Below are positions 26,024 through 33,932 of a stretch of 64,000 nucleotides of DNA, in pieces. Source of the stretch: Algibacter pectinivorans (GTDB taxonomy: Bacteria; Bacteroidota; Bacteroidia; Flavobacteriales; Flavobacteriaceae). A program made the translations under genes and the position numbers. Where the stretch lies: positions 140,690 through 204,689 of the forward strand of contig NZ_FOMI01000002.1 of the NCBI RefSeq assembly GCF_900112595.1, in the 5' to 3' direction. Every line of letters starts with the position of its first letter. Position 1 is the first letter of the stretch. The notes under the pieces are model-generated. The model made no database searches. It saw only the letters and a list, made by a program, of their open reading frames with translations, and was not told where the DNA came from.

Positions 26024-28139
26024 AATTATGTAATTTTAATTGAATACGCTTTCGCGGAACATCAACCTCTAGCACTTTTACTATAATTTGTTGATGCAAA
26101 CTAACATGTTCATTTACGTCTTTAACAAAACTATCTGATAGGTTTGAAACATGAATAAGTCCGCTTTCCTTAATTCCCACATCTACAAAACAGCCAAAAT
26201 TGGTAATATTATTAACAATACCAGGTAGCAACTGCCCTTCGCGTAAATCGGTTATGGTTTTTATGTTTTGATTAAATGTAAACACCTTAGCCTGTTCACG
26301 AATATCTAATCCTGGTTTTTCAAGCTCTTTTATAATATCTTCGAGCGTTAGTAAGCCAACAGAATCTGTGCAATATGGTTTTAAATTTATGTTTTGAAGC
26401 GTTTCTTTATTGCCAATTAAATCTTGAACAGACTTCCCTAAATCCTTCGCCATTTTTGTAACTAACCCATAACTTTCTGGGTGTACAGCAGAATCGTCTA
26501 ACGGATTTTCAGCACCCTTAATTCGCAAAAAGGCAGCACCTTGCTCGAAAGCTTTCCCGCCTAAACGCGGTACTTTTTTAATATCATTTCTTGAGGTAAA
26601 TACACCATGTTCATTTCGGTAATTAAAAATATTTTCGGCTAGTTTTGGTCCAATTCCAGATACCGAACTTAACAACGGTTTACTTGCTGTGTTAATATTT
26701 ACACCAACAGCGTTTACACAGTTTTCTACAACAACATCCAATTGTTTTTGAAGCTTAGTTTGATCTACATCGTGTTGATATTGCCCAACGCCTATGGATT
26801 TGGCATCGATTTTAACCAATTCGGCTAATGGATCTTGCAAACGGCGCCCAATAGAAACCGATCCACGAACCGTAACATCGTAATCTGGAAATTCCTCTCT
26901 TGCTATTTTTGATGCCGAATAAATACTGGCTCCTGCTTCGCTAACTACAAACACTTGTACATCGTTTTTAAAATGTACTTTTCTAATTAAAGCTTCGGTT
27001 TCTCGCGATGCGGTTCCGTTTCCAATAGCTATGGCTTCAATTTTATAGGCATCGCAAAGCGAACTTATTTTTTTCATGGCACCAACACTATCGCTTTTTG
27101 GTGGATGCGGATATATAGTTTCGTTGTATTTTAATTGTCCTTGTGCATCTAAACACACTACTTTACAGCCCGTTCTAAATCCAGGATCGATAGCCAAAAC
27201 ACGTTTTTCGCCTAATGGCGAGCCTAACAACAGCTGTTTTAAGTTTTTAGCAAATACACTTATAGCAGACTCATCGGCTTTATCTTTAGCAATTTGAAGC
27301 GCTTCATTACTTAACGATGGTAACAACAAGCGTTTATAAGCATCTTTTATAGCGGCTTCTATTTCTTCCGCGCAAGCGTTATTACTTTTAATAATACGGC
27401 GCTCGATATTATCTAAAGCACGATCGTTGTCAATTTCTATTTTTACCCGAATAAAACCTTCTTTTTCGGCTCGTAAAATGGCTAAAAGGCGGTGCGAAGG
27501 AATTCGGCTTAAATTTTCTTCCCAATCGAAGTAATCTCTGAATTTCTGAGCGTTTTCATCGTTGGCTTTTGTTTTTATCACTTTCGTGGAAATCATAGCG
27601 AAACGCTCTAACTGTCGGCGTATGTTATTACGAATATCGGTACGCTCGTTAATCCATTCGGCAATAATATGTCGTGCGCCTTCTAGAGCATCTTCAACCG
27701 ATGCCACATCTCCTTTTACGTATTTAAAGGCAATAGACTCCACATGGTTTGCATTTTGGCTCATAATAATTTTGGCCAAAGGCTCTAAACCTAGCTGTCG
27801 TGCTTTTTCCGCTTTAGTTTTTCGGCTTTTTTTATAGGGTAAGTATAAATCTTCTAGCGTTACTAAATCTTGAGTAGCTTCAATTTTAAGTTTTAATTCG
27901 GGCGTTAAAACGTCTTGCTCCTCTAAAGCTTTTAAAATGGCTTTTTTACGCTTTTCTAAAGCTTCAAATTGCTCTTTATATTTAACAATATTTCCAATTT
28001 GAACTTCATCTAAATTTCCTGTGCGTTCTTTTCTATATCTTGATATAAACGGAATAGTACAATCTTCATTTAATAATGCGATGGTGTTTTTTACCGATCG
28101 CTCTGGCAGTTGGGTTTGGGCAATTATATATTTTATCAT
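26022..28139 (-). CDS. Tex-family S1 RNA-binding protein
   Basis: A 705-residue Tex protein: N-terminal helical domain (PFISRYRKERTGNLDEVQIG), the YqgF-like RNase H fold in the middle (RVLAIDPGFRTGCKVVCLD), helix-hairpin-helix repeats (SGIGPKLAENIFNYR and KVPRLGGKAFEQGAAFLRI), and a C-terminal S1 domain (PGIVNNITNFGCFVDVGIKESGLIH). Tex proteins bind nucleic acid and act in transcription. Length is normal and the ATG at 28139 gives the expected N-terminus. It is convergent with the preceding gene. Confidence 0.95.
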   Translation of the reverse strand: MIKYIIAQTQLPERSVKNTIALLNEDCTIPFISRYRKERTGNLDEVQIGNIVKYKEQFEALEKRKKAILKALEEQDVLTPELKLKIEATQDLVTLEDLYLPYKKSRKTKAEKARQLGLEPLAKIIMSQNANHVESIAFKYVKGDVASVEDALEGARHIIAEWINERTDIRNNIRRQLERFAMISTKVIKTKANDENAQKFRDYFDWEENLSRIPSHRLLAILRAEKEGFIRVKIEIDNDRALDNIERRIIKSNNACAEEIEAAIKDAYKRLLLPSLSNEALQIAKDKADESAISVFAKNLKQLLLGSPLGEKRVLAIDPGFRTGCKVVCLDAQGQLKYNETIYPHPPKSDSVGAMKKISSLCDAYKIEAIAIGNGTASRETEALIRKVHFKNDVQVFVVSEAGASIYSASKIAREEFPDYDVTVRGSVSIGRRLQDPLAELVKIDAKSIGVGQYQHDVDQTKLQKQLDVVVENCVNAVGVNINTASKPLLSSVSGIGPKLAENIFNYRNEHGVFTSRNDIKKVPRLGGKAFEQGAAFLRIKGAENPLDDSAVHPESYGLVTKMAKDLGKSVQDLIGNKETLQNINLKPYCTDSVGLLTLEDIIKELEKPGLDIREQAKVFTFNQNIKTITDLREGQLLPGIVNNITNFGCFVDVGIKESGLIHVSNLSDSFVKDVNEHVSLHQQIIVKVLEVDVPRKRIQLKLHN

Positions 28140-28217
28140 CCTTATGTCAAGCTATAAATTTAAATTGTAATACTTTAAAAAAATCAATGTTCGTGATAAC
28201 ACTTTACATCCAAATTA

Positions 28218-28248
28218 GACCTAAAAAGTTTTAAAAACCTCGCAGAAT
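28218..28248. repeat. Degenerate REP palindrome, dispersed copy E
   Basis: GACCTAAAAAGTTTTAAAAA followed by CCTCGCAGAAT matches the REP copy inside the transposase-hemF frame (GACCTACAAGGTTTTAAAAA then CCTCGCAGGTC), with a few substitutions. Confidence 0.65.
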
Positions 28249-28630
28249 TAAAGTATCTGCTATAGTTTATTTTACTAATTAAGGCTGTAAATTTTAGCCA
28301 AATCTAAAAAATTTAAAGGTATTACAATACGCGATTAGCCCTTAAAAGAATTTGTTATTTTATTAGACCTAATAAAATTACCAATGTTATAGGCAACTGA
28401 AGCTCTATGGGTTTTCGCGATTGTAATGCTTGCAAGACATATGGCCTTCTGGATATGCTATCTAAACCCTTTACAGATAAGAAGTTGTTTTTGGGAGCCC
28501 GAAAGCTAAATGATATAAAATGAAGAAAAGAAGCGTGGTTAAGGCATTTTTAACCGTATTTGGTTATACCAAAAACAGGTACAAAAACAATGTATGTCCT
28601 CCTATTAAAAAAGAACATTGAAAGCTTTAA
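28249..28630. other. Intergenic stretch with no intact gene, possibly degenerate coding DNA
   Basis: This part of the gap between tex and the Cys-rich gene has short open frames but no complete gene. A 34-codon frame at 28520-28624 (start ATGAAGAAAAGAAGC, containing KAFLTVFGYTKNRYKN) has coding-like composition and a faint likeness to the N-terminus of some transposases. I cannot establish this, so it is recorded only as a possible remnant. Confidence 0.3.
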
Positions 28631-28632
28631 AA

Positions 28633-28794
28633 TTAAGCTACTTTTTTAAGTAAATCGAAACACGGGCATTTTTTACAACGCTTGTTTTCTCCTTTTTTAA
28701 ATTTTTTACAGCAACTTGTTTTTACTTTTTCAGGAAGTTCTATTCCTAATTTTTGTAATTTTTTAATTGCCTTTTGTTTCTTTTTTTTCCCCAC
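28633..28794 (-). CDS. Small Lys- and Cys-rich protein
   Basis: A 53-residue product from GTG at 28794. A basic helix (KKKKQKAIKKLQKLGIEL) is followed by CCKKFKKGENKRCKKCPC, with five Cys spaced CC-x10-C-x2-C-x-C, compatible with a zinc- or iron-binding knuckle. No ATG is available in the frame. It lies downstream of ferritin on the same strand, 78 bases away, and I recall similar small KKCP-type proteins in flavobacteria without known function. Confidence 0.6.
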   Translation of the reverse strand: MGKKKKQKAIKKLQKLGIELPEKVKTSCCKKFKKGENKRCKKCPCFDLLKKVA

Positions 28795-28872
28795 GACAGA
28801 ATCTACTATTCTAATAATGAGGGCAAAAATAAGTTATTTTAATTAAATCTAAATAAGCTTAAATGTTAAAAT

Positions 28873-29391
28873 TTACTCAGGAATATTAGAAGCAGCCGTT
28901 GTAACTGTTAAATTTTCAATATCTCTATCAAATAAATACAGTCCGCCTTTATCGTCGCCAATCATATTTATTTTATCTAAAATGGTTCTGGCTACGGCTT
29001 CTTCTTCTATTTGTTCGGCAACGTACCACTGCAAGAAATTATGGGTTGCATAATCTTTTTCTTGAAGACTAATGTGCACCAATTCGTTAATACTTTCTGA
29101 TACAAACACTTCGTGTTCATATAATTTTTCGAACATCTCTTTAAATGACTTAAAGGTAACATTAGGCGCTGCCAATTCTGAAATTTTTGCGTGCCCGCCA
29201 CGTTCGTTTACAAACTTTACAAGTTTTAACATGTGTTCGCGCTCTTCATCAGACTGTGCATACATAAAGTTTGCAACACCTTCTAGACCTTTAACTTCTG
29301 CCCAACATGCCATAGCTAAATAAATTTGAGACGATTCTGCCTCTATTTTTATTTGATTATTTAATGCGTTTTCTATAGTTTTTGATAACAT
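28873..29391 (-). CDS. Ferritin
   Basis: A 172-residue four-helix iron-storage protein of the bacterial FtnA type. The ferroxidase ligands are visible in IEAESSQIYLAM (Glu17), DEEREHMLKLV (Glu50, His53), and QWYVAEQIEEEAVARTIL. Ferritins oxidise Fe2+ and store it as mineral in a 24-subunit shell. The start ATG gives the usual N-terminus MLSKTIENALNNQIKIEAES. The gene is monocistronic or joined with the small Cys-rich gene downstream; a terminator separates it from the upstream gene. Confidence 0.95.
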   Translation of the reverse strand: MLSKTIENALNNQIKIEAESSQIYLAMACWAEVKGLEGVANFMYAQSDEEREHMLKLVKFVNERGGHAKISELAAPNVTFKSFKEMFEKLYEHEVFVSESINELVHISLQEKDYATHNFLQWYVAEQIEEEAVARTILDKINMIGDDKGGLYLFDRDIENLTVTTAASNIPE

Positions 29392-29451
29392 AATTTTTCG
29401 TGTTTATGTAAAGTTACACATTTACTTTGTGGCTTTCAAAATACTACAACA

Positions 29452-29487
29452 AAAAAAGGTTATTCTTTTTAAAGAATAACCTTTTTT
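29452..29487 (-). terminator. Terminator between the cupredoxin-like gene and ferritin
   Basis: AAAAAAGGTTATTCTTT and AAAGAATAACCTTTTTT form a perfect 17-bp stem with a 2-base centre, with T tracts on both strands. Confidence 0.85.
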
Positions 29488-29507
29488 GCTATTAATAATA
29501 CTAAACT

Positions 29508-29894
29508 CTATTGAACAGTCAACGTATATTGTGGTGTTGGGTTTAATGGGCAGAAATATACATATTCTCCGGCCTCTAATGTTGTTGGGTTAGATTTCTC
29601 TGTTTTACCTTTGGCTACTGCTGCTGTAACATAAGCCGTTTTAATATGATTTTCTGGCTTGCTAGCATCGTCTCCTTTTTTAACTAATACTAAACCTACT
29701 TTTTCGGCTGCATTATTATTTGAAATTTCAAAAACATAAGTTCCTGGACTAACAGTTAAACCTTTTTCGGTAAATTCACCTGGTGTTTGCTCTAAAGCAA
29801 TAGTTTTTACTGCTTTATCCATCATTTTGTCTTGTGCATTTGAGTTGAATGTAAATGCTAATACGATTGCTAAAATTGATACTACTTTTTTCAT
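29508..29894 (-). CDS. Secreted cupredoxin-like protein
   Basis: A 128-residue exported protein with signal peptide (MKKVVSILAIVLAFTFNSNA). The mature part fits a small cupredoxin fold: VKTIALEQTPGEFTEKGL, TYVFEISNNNAAEKVGLVLV and the C-terminal EAGEYVYFCPLNPTPQYTL. The single Cys in YFCPLNP sits where blue-copper proteins have their ligand Cys, but the usual GHxxxM pattern is incomplete, so metal binding is uncertain. It starts 85 bases downstream of the carboxymuconolactone-type gene and is probably cotranscribed with it. Confidence 0.75.
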   Translation of the reverse strand: MKKVVSILAIVLAFTFNSNAQDKMMDKAVKTIALEQTPGEFTEKGLTVSPGTYVFEISNNNAAEKVGLVLVKKGDDASKPENHIKTAYVTAAVAKGKTEKSNPTTLEAGEYVYFCPLNPTPQYTLTVQ

Positions 29895-29979
29895 GTTTTA
29901 ATTGTTTTGTTTACGCTAATGCGATTGATTGTTAATTATTTAATTTATTTGATACTCGACTTAAAATTTTAATTGTTTT

Positions 29980-30525
29980 TTAAACTGTTTCTTCTAGAGG
30001 TTCAGCTACCGGAAAATCTACAGGAACTTGTGTTGTACTATGAATGTAGTTAGATATAGTTTTATCGCCTACTAAGGAAATAGCATCAATCAAATTTCCT
30101 TTTGTATACCCTGCACTAAAGAAGTTTTCTAAAACATTATCATCTGTTTTCCCTCTATTTTCTGTAACATTTTTTGCTAATTTTGCTAGGGCATCTAATT
30201 TAGTATCGAAAGATGCACGACCTGCTCTTAACTCTAAAATTTGTGCTTCTGTAAAGCCATTCATTTTTCCAACCATTGTGTGGGCAGACAAACAGTAAAT
30301 ACAGTTATTTACTTGACTTACTGCTAGGTTAACAACCTCTTTTTCTTTTGCAGACAGCGATGTTTTTGCATTGGTAAAATTTAAATAATTTTCTAATGCG
30401 GTATCGCTATTAGCGTAAGTTGCAAATAAGTTTGGTACAAAACCTAAAGTGTTTTTTAAATTATCGAAAATAGCTTGGTTATTTTCACTTACTTGATCTC
30501 TTGTTGGTACATTAAATGCGCTCAT
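29980..30525 (-). CDS. AhpD/carboxymuconolactone decarboxylase-family peroxidase-like protein
   Basis: A 181-residue protein of the AhpD-like superfamily. The CxxC-x3-H redox site is NNCIYCLSAHTMVGKMNG (Cys75, Cys78, His82), and VAEPL-type C-terminus with TTQVPVDFPVAEPLEE follows the helical core. Such proteins reduce peroxides or act as thiol oxidoreductases; decarboxylase activity is unlikely with this motif. It has a -7 element TACCTTTG and a 35-bp upstream block shared with the promoter of the small ORF at 30660-30812, and an AraC gene lies upstream. Confidence 0.9.
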   Translation of the reverse strand: MSAFNVPTRDQVSENNQAIFDNLKNTLGFVPNLFATYANSDTALENYLNFTNAKTSLSAKEKEVVNLAVSQVNNCIYCLSAHTMVGKMNGFTEAQILELRAGRASFDTKLDALAKLAKNVTENRGKTDDNVLENFFSAGYTKGNLIDAISLVGDKTISNYIHSTTQVPVDFPVAEPLEETV

Positions 30526-30570
30526 AATTTTATATTTTATTTTTAAAATTGTTATTTATTTTTGTTGATA

Positions 30571-30635
30571 CAAAGGTAGTGCTGTTATAAAGTGCCTACC
30601 ATGTAAAGACTTCCTTTTTACTTGTCTATTTTTCC
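30571..30635 (-). promoter_or_regulatory. Promoter with shared upstream block (AhpD-like gene)
   Basis: On the minus strand, the block GGAAAAATAGACAAGT plus AAGGAAGTCT (30601-30635) stands 30 bases ahead of the -7 element TACCTTTG (30571-30578). The same block and spacing recur at 30839-30903 (28 of 35 block positions identical). Likely binding site of the AraC regulator encoded at 31124-31966. Confidence 0.7.
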
Positions 30636-30659
30636 TTTTTAAACTTAAGGTCAAAATAA

Positions 30660-30812
30660 TTAGGCGATATGCGGTCTTTCGGCATCGCAATAAAAATCTG
30701 AAAGGTGATTTTGCTCACAGTGTGTTTTTGGTGAAATTGTGTGTACTATTTCTTTTCTTCTGCCTTTGAATATTTCAATTAAATTGAATATTGATATGTG
30801 TTTTAAATTCAT
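30660..30812 (-). CDS. Small ORF of the AraC-linked locus
   Basis: A 50-residue product starting with MNLKHISIFNLIEIFKGRRK and ending YCDAERPHIA, with no domain I recognise. It has its own promoter with a -7 element TACCTTTG and an upstream block shared with the AhpD-like gene's promoter at exactly the same spacing, which is the main reason to believe it is a real gene. Two Cys and two His in the C-terminal half might bind metal. Confidence 0.5.
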   Translation of the reverse strand: MNLKHISIFNLIEIFKGRRKEIVHTISPKTHCEQNHLSDFYCDAERPHIA

Positions 30813-30838
30813 GATGTTATTATTTTTATTGTTCGGTA

Positions 30839-30903
30839 CAAAGGTATATTAGGAATACGTGTTACAAAATGACTAGACTGCCTTAGGACTTGTCTATTTT
30901 TCC
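30839..30903 (-). promoter_or_regulatory. Promoter with shared upstream block (small ORF)
   Basis: Minus-strand GGAAAAATAGACAAGT plus AAGGCAGTCT (30869-30903) lies 30 bases ahead of TACCTTTG (30839-30846), the same architecture as at 30571-30635. A TTTTG at the -33 distance supports promoter function. Confidence 0.7.
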
Positions 30904-30999
30904 CTAAATACCGTTTTATAATGAATTATTTGATTAAAGCAATTTTTTAGGACCGGTTATTTACAGATAATAAGAAACTTAGTTATATGATGCCTTTGG

Positions 31000-31110
31000 C
31001 GGATAGGAGCGCTAGGGGTTGTAGCGGCATCCTTTTTTTTGCCATATATGGAAAAAAAAAAGACCTGCCTAAGGCAGGCAGGTAGATTGAAAAGCCCGAC
31101 CCTTAGTTAA
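31000..31110. repeat. Dispersed intergenic element, copy iii
   Basis: Contains GCGGCATCCTTTTTTTT, the palindromic core GCCATATATGG, an A run, GCCTGCCTAAGGCAGGC-like hairpin and AAAGCCCGACCC. The GCGGCATCC and CCATATATGG blocks match copy i, and AAAGCCCGACCC matches copies ii and v. It lies directly downstream of the AraC gene. Confidence 0.7.
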
Positions 31111-31123
31111 CTCCAAAACAAAC

Positions 31124-31966
31124 TTAAGATGCTTTTTTAAGTTGCTTTTTGAACTCGGAAGGTGATAATTGGGTTTGCTTTTTAAACAAACGACTTAAAT
31201 GCGAGGCATCTTCAAATCCAACTTCGTATGCTATTTCTTTTGCTGTTTTATCAGTGTAGATTAATAACCGCTTGGTTTCAAGTACTATACGCTCATGGAT
31301 AAGTTTTAGCGGACTTGTGTTTAATTTAGCAAAGGTATTAGATAATGTTTTTGGCGATTTAAATAACTTACTGGCATAAAACGCTACGTTATGCTCGGTT
31401 TTAAAATGCGCTTCGACCAAAATATTAAACTCGCGTAATAAATCTATTTTAGCATTTGTAGCTGTTTCTACAAAGCCTTCTTTGGCCTTTAGCAATCTTG
31501 TACTTATTATAATGAAACGTGCCATAAGCATACGTAACATTTCGGCTTGAATGGTGTCTTTAGTTTCAAACTCGTCTAAAAACACATCGTGTAGTGTATT
31601 GAATTTACGGCTTTCTTCTAGATTTAATTCCATGATTGGAATGTGCACGTTTCCAAAAAACAATAAGCCGGCACAACTTACCTCTTGGTCATGGTCTTTT
31701 ATGCAATAAAACTCGGGGTTAAATTGATATACCACCAAATCTTTACCAGATACAAACTGAAAATATTGCACAACGGTTAATGCTAAAATACTGTTTGGCT
31801 CGATGGTATATGGAATGCTATCTACCACAATTTGTGTTCTAGAATTAGTGGTTCTAATAAACGTATATAAGTGTGGTTGAGTGGCTTTTTTATAAGGCTC
31901 AAGCAGCTCCTCATCTCCTATTTTTAAGATGGCATTGGTTGAAAATTCTGTGAATGTTTGCATCAT
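31124..31966 (-). CDS. AraC-family transcriptional regulator
   Basis: A 280-residue regulator with a sensory N-terminal part (about 1-170, beta-rich, PHLYTFIRTTNSR) and a C-terminal AraC DNA-binding domain with two helix-turn-helix motifs: FYASKLFKSPKTLSNTFAKL and TAKEIAYEVGFEDASHLSRLFKKQTQLSPSEFKK. The inducer is unknown. It sits upstream, on the same strand, of the two promoters carrying the shared block at 30601 and 30869, which are its natural candidate targets. Confidence 0.92.
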   Translation of the reverse strand: MMQTFTEFSTNAILKIGDEELLEPYKKATQPHLYTFIRTTNSRTQIVVDSIPYTIEPNSILALTVVQYFQFVSGKDLVVYQFNPEFYCIKDHDQEVSCAGLLFFGNVHIPIMELNLEESRKFNTLHDVFLDEFETKDTIQAEMLRMLMARFIIISTRLLKAKEGFVETATNAKIDLLREFNILVEAHFKTEHNVAFYASKLFKSPKTLSNTFAKLNTSPLKLIHERIVLETKRLLIYTDKTAKEIAYEVGFEDASHLSRLFKKQTQLSPSEFKKQLKKAS

Positions 31967-32068
31967 AAATAGTGAGTCTTTTTTTTAAGCGAAACATTAC
32001 AAAAAAATATTACAAAAAAAAGGCCTAACCGTAATGGCAAGACCTCTTAAAATCAATTTGGGGATATT

Positions 32069-32773
32069 TTAGTTTTGAGTATCCTGCTTTGCGTCTTCAA
32101 TCATTTTTTCGTTAGGCACAATGGCAACGTTTACTCTACGGTTTTTAGCACGTCCTTCGGCCGTTGCATTATCGTGCATTGGTTGGCTTTCTCCAAACCA
32201 ATTGGTTGTAAACCTTGAGCTGCTTAATCCTTTTCCGGTTAAATAATTGGTTACTGCATACGCCCTGTTTTTAGATAACGTCATGTTAGACTCTTCTGAA
32301 CCTACACTATCAGTATGTCCAACCACTAATATATTAGTATCTGGATATTCTTGAAATACTGCAGCTAATTTATTTAAGGTTTCTTGAGATGCGCTATTAA
32401 TATTAAATTTAGCCGTATCGAAATACACACCACTAGTTTCATCGAAAGTAAGTACAATACCATCGTCTACACGTTCTACTTGAGCACCAGGAATTTCTTC
32501 TTCAATTTTTTGTGCCTGCTTATCCATTTTATTTCCAATAATAACACCTGCGCCACCGCCAATAACACCGCCAATAACCGCACCTAACTCGCCGTTACCA
32601 CCTTTACCAACATTGTTACCAATAATGGCTCCTAAAAGCGCTCCGCCAGTGGCTCCTATTACGCCTCCTTTTTGTTTGTTATTTGCGTTTTGTACCGATT
32701 TACAGTTTGTAAAACTTATAGCCATCATGATGCTAAAAAGTACTATTTTTGTTTTTTTGATATATGTTTTCAT
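32069..32773 (-). CDS. OmpA-family outer-membrane lipoprotein
   Basis: A 234-residue protein with lipobox SFTNC (Cys24), a glycine-zipper segment (GGVIGATGGALLGAIIGNNV and GAVIGGVIGGGAG) that can span or insert in membrane, and a C-terminal OmpA peptidoglycan-binding domain with VVGHTDSVGSEESNMTLS and NRRVNVAI. This architecture is like YiaD. It links the outer membrane to peptidoglycan. The neighbouring lipocalin-like gene lies upstream on the same strand, 57 bases away. Confidence 0.92.
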   Translation of the reverse strand: MKTYIKKTKIVLFSIMMAISFTNCKSVQNANNKQKGGVIGATGGALLGAIIGNNVGKGGNGELGAVIGGVIGGGAGVIIGNKMDKQAQKIEEEIPGAQVERVDDGIVLTFDETSGVYFDTAKFNINSASQETLNKLAAVFQEYPDTNILVVGHTDSVGSEESNMTLSKNRAYAVTNYLTGKGLSSSRFTTNWFGESQPMHDNATAEGRAKNRRVNVAIVPNEKMIEDAKQDTQN

Positions 32774-32830
32774 ATGTATTTTAATTATAATTAGATAAAA
32801 TTAATTTTTAATATATGTTGCTTAATAAAA

Positions 32831-33310
32831 TTATTGTTTAACAAAGTTCATGCTAATAACAAAAGGAGCTCCATCAACAGAAACGGTTTGCTGCCATTGC
32901 ATATCGGTTTCGGATAAGGCCGTAAGATTTAATTTAAACCCTTGATTTGTTTCAGATTTACCTTTTTCGTTGGTTGGTTTTAAAAGAAAATTATACAAAC
33001 CTGTTACTTCATCAACTTCGTTTATTGTAAACACAAAATTTCTGTTTCCGGTATCGCAGGCTATTCCATTAATAACGTACATGCCTGTATTGTTATTTGG
33101 TATAAAACTCCATGTACTATTTTCAAAACATTCCTTTGATGCATCATTTAAAAGCGTAACATTATAGGTTCCTGGTTTGCTGTAAGTAATGTTAGTTAAA
33201 GCCCAATCGCCTTTAATAACTTTTTTAGATGTTCTTACTGTTTTTGATGTTCCGCAAGACATTAAACATACCGTGCAGAGTATAAATAATAAGTTTTTCA
33301 TATTTTTCAT
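32831..33310 (-). CDS. Lipocalin-like lipoprotein
   Basis: A 159-residue predicted lipoprotein (ATG at 33310; lipobox VCLMSC). The mature part begins with a linker, then VIKGDWALTNITYS, the opening GxW motif of lipocalin-like barrels, followed by alternating strands (TWSFIPNNNTGMYVI, NFVFTINEVDEV, DMQWQQTV) and a terminal FVISMNFVKQ. An in-frame TTG at 33334 would add eight residues and is not needed. Ligand unknown. It may be cotranscribed with the OmpA-like gene. Confidence 0.8.
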   Translation of the reverse strand: MKNMKNLLFILCTVCLMSCGTSKTVRTSKKVIKGDWALTNITYSKPGTYNVTLLNDASKECFENSTWSFIPNNNTGMYVINGIACDTGNRNFVFTINEVDEVTGLYNFLLKPTNEKGKSETNQGFKLNLTALSETDMQWQQTVSVDGAPFVISMNFVKQ

Positions 33311-33450
33311 AAGTGTTAATTTATTTGATTTCAAAATTAATAATTAGCCATATGGTGGCTTGATGCATTCAATAAAATTATTGATGCGTTTGGTAATACA
33401 TACGAGAAATATGGGTGTGTTGGTTTTATTTTTTAAGAAGAAAACAACAA

Positions 33451-33918
33451 TTAGGCTCTATTAAATTCCCAACGTTTTTGAATCTTATTTAATTTAAGTA
33501 AAAATGGGATTAATAAAGCTAATTCTAATCTTAAAGTGATATTAAAACCGTCTTTAAAAAATGGCATAACTAACATTGAAATGACACATAAAACAATGCC
33601 AATTATAGCATCTATCTTCCCGATTTTTATAGCATTATCTTTCTCAAACCAAAGAGAAAAAGCCGATATACCTTTTAAAATACCAATTGAAATTACGAAT
33701 AAACCAAATAAAGAAAATGGCTCGTTTGTTTCGAATCCATATAATGATAAATCTGGTTTTATGTTTGTAAAACCCAAAAATAAACACACCACAGATAGGA
33801 CCCCGAACAACATAAATAACCAACAGAATCCTTTAACCCACCAGGGTAGCAGTTTTCTTCTTCGTTCAAAATTATCGAACGCATCGAACTCGCTTACATT
33901 TTCAATAGTTTCTTCCAT
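33451..33918 (-). CDS. Hypothetical four-helix membrane protein
   Basis: A 155-residue integral membrane protein with a charged N-terminus (MEETIENVSEFDAFDNFERRRK) and four hydrophobic segments at about residues 28-48, 66-86, 100-118 and 127-143. I recognise no family. It starts 14 bases after the metG stop, on the same strand, so the two are likely cotranscribed. Confidence 0.75.
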   Translation of the reverse strand: MEETIENVSEFDAFDNFERRRKLLPWWVKGFCWLFMLFGVLSVVCLFLGFTNIKPDLSLYGFETNEPFSLFGLFVISIGILKGISAFSLWFEKDNAIKIGKIDAIIGIVLCVISMLVMPFFKDGFNITLRLELALLIPFLLKLNKIQKRWEFNRA

Positions 33919-33932
33919 AAATGCAACCTACC

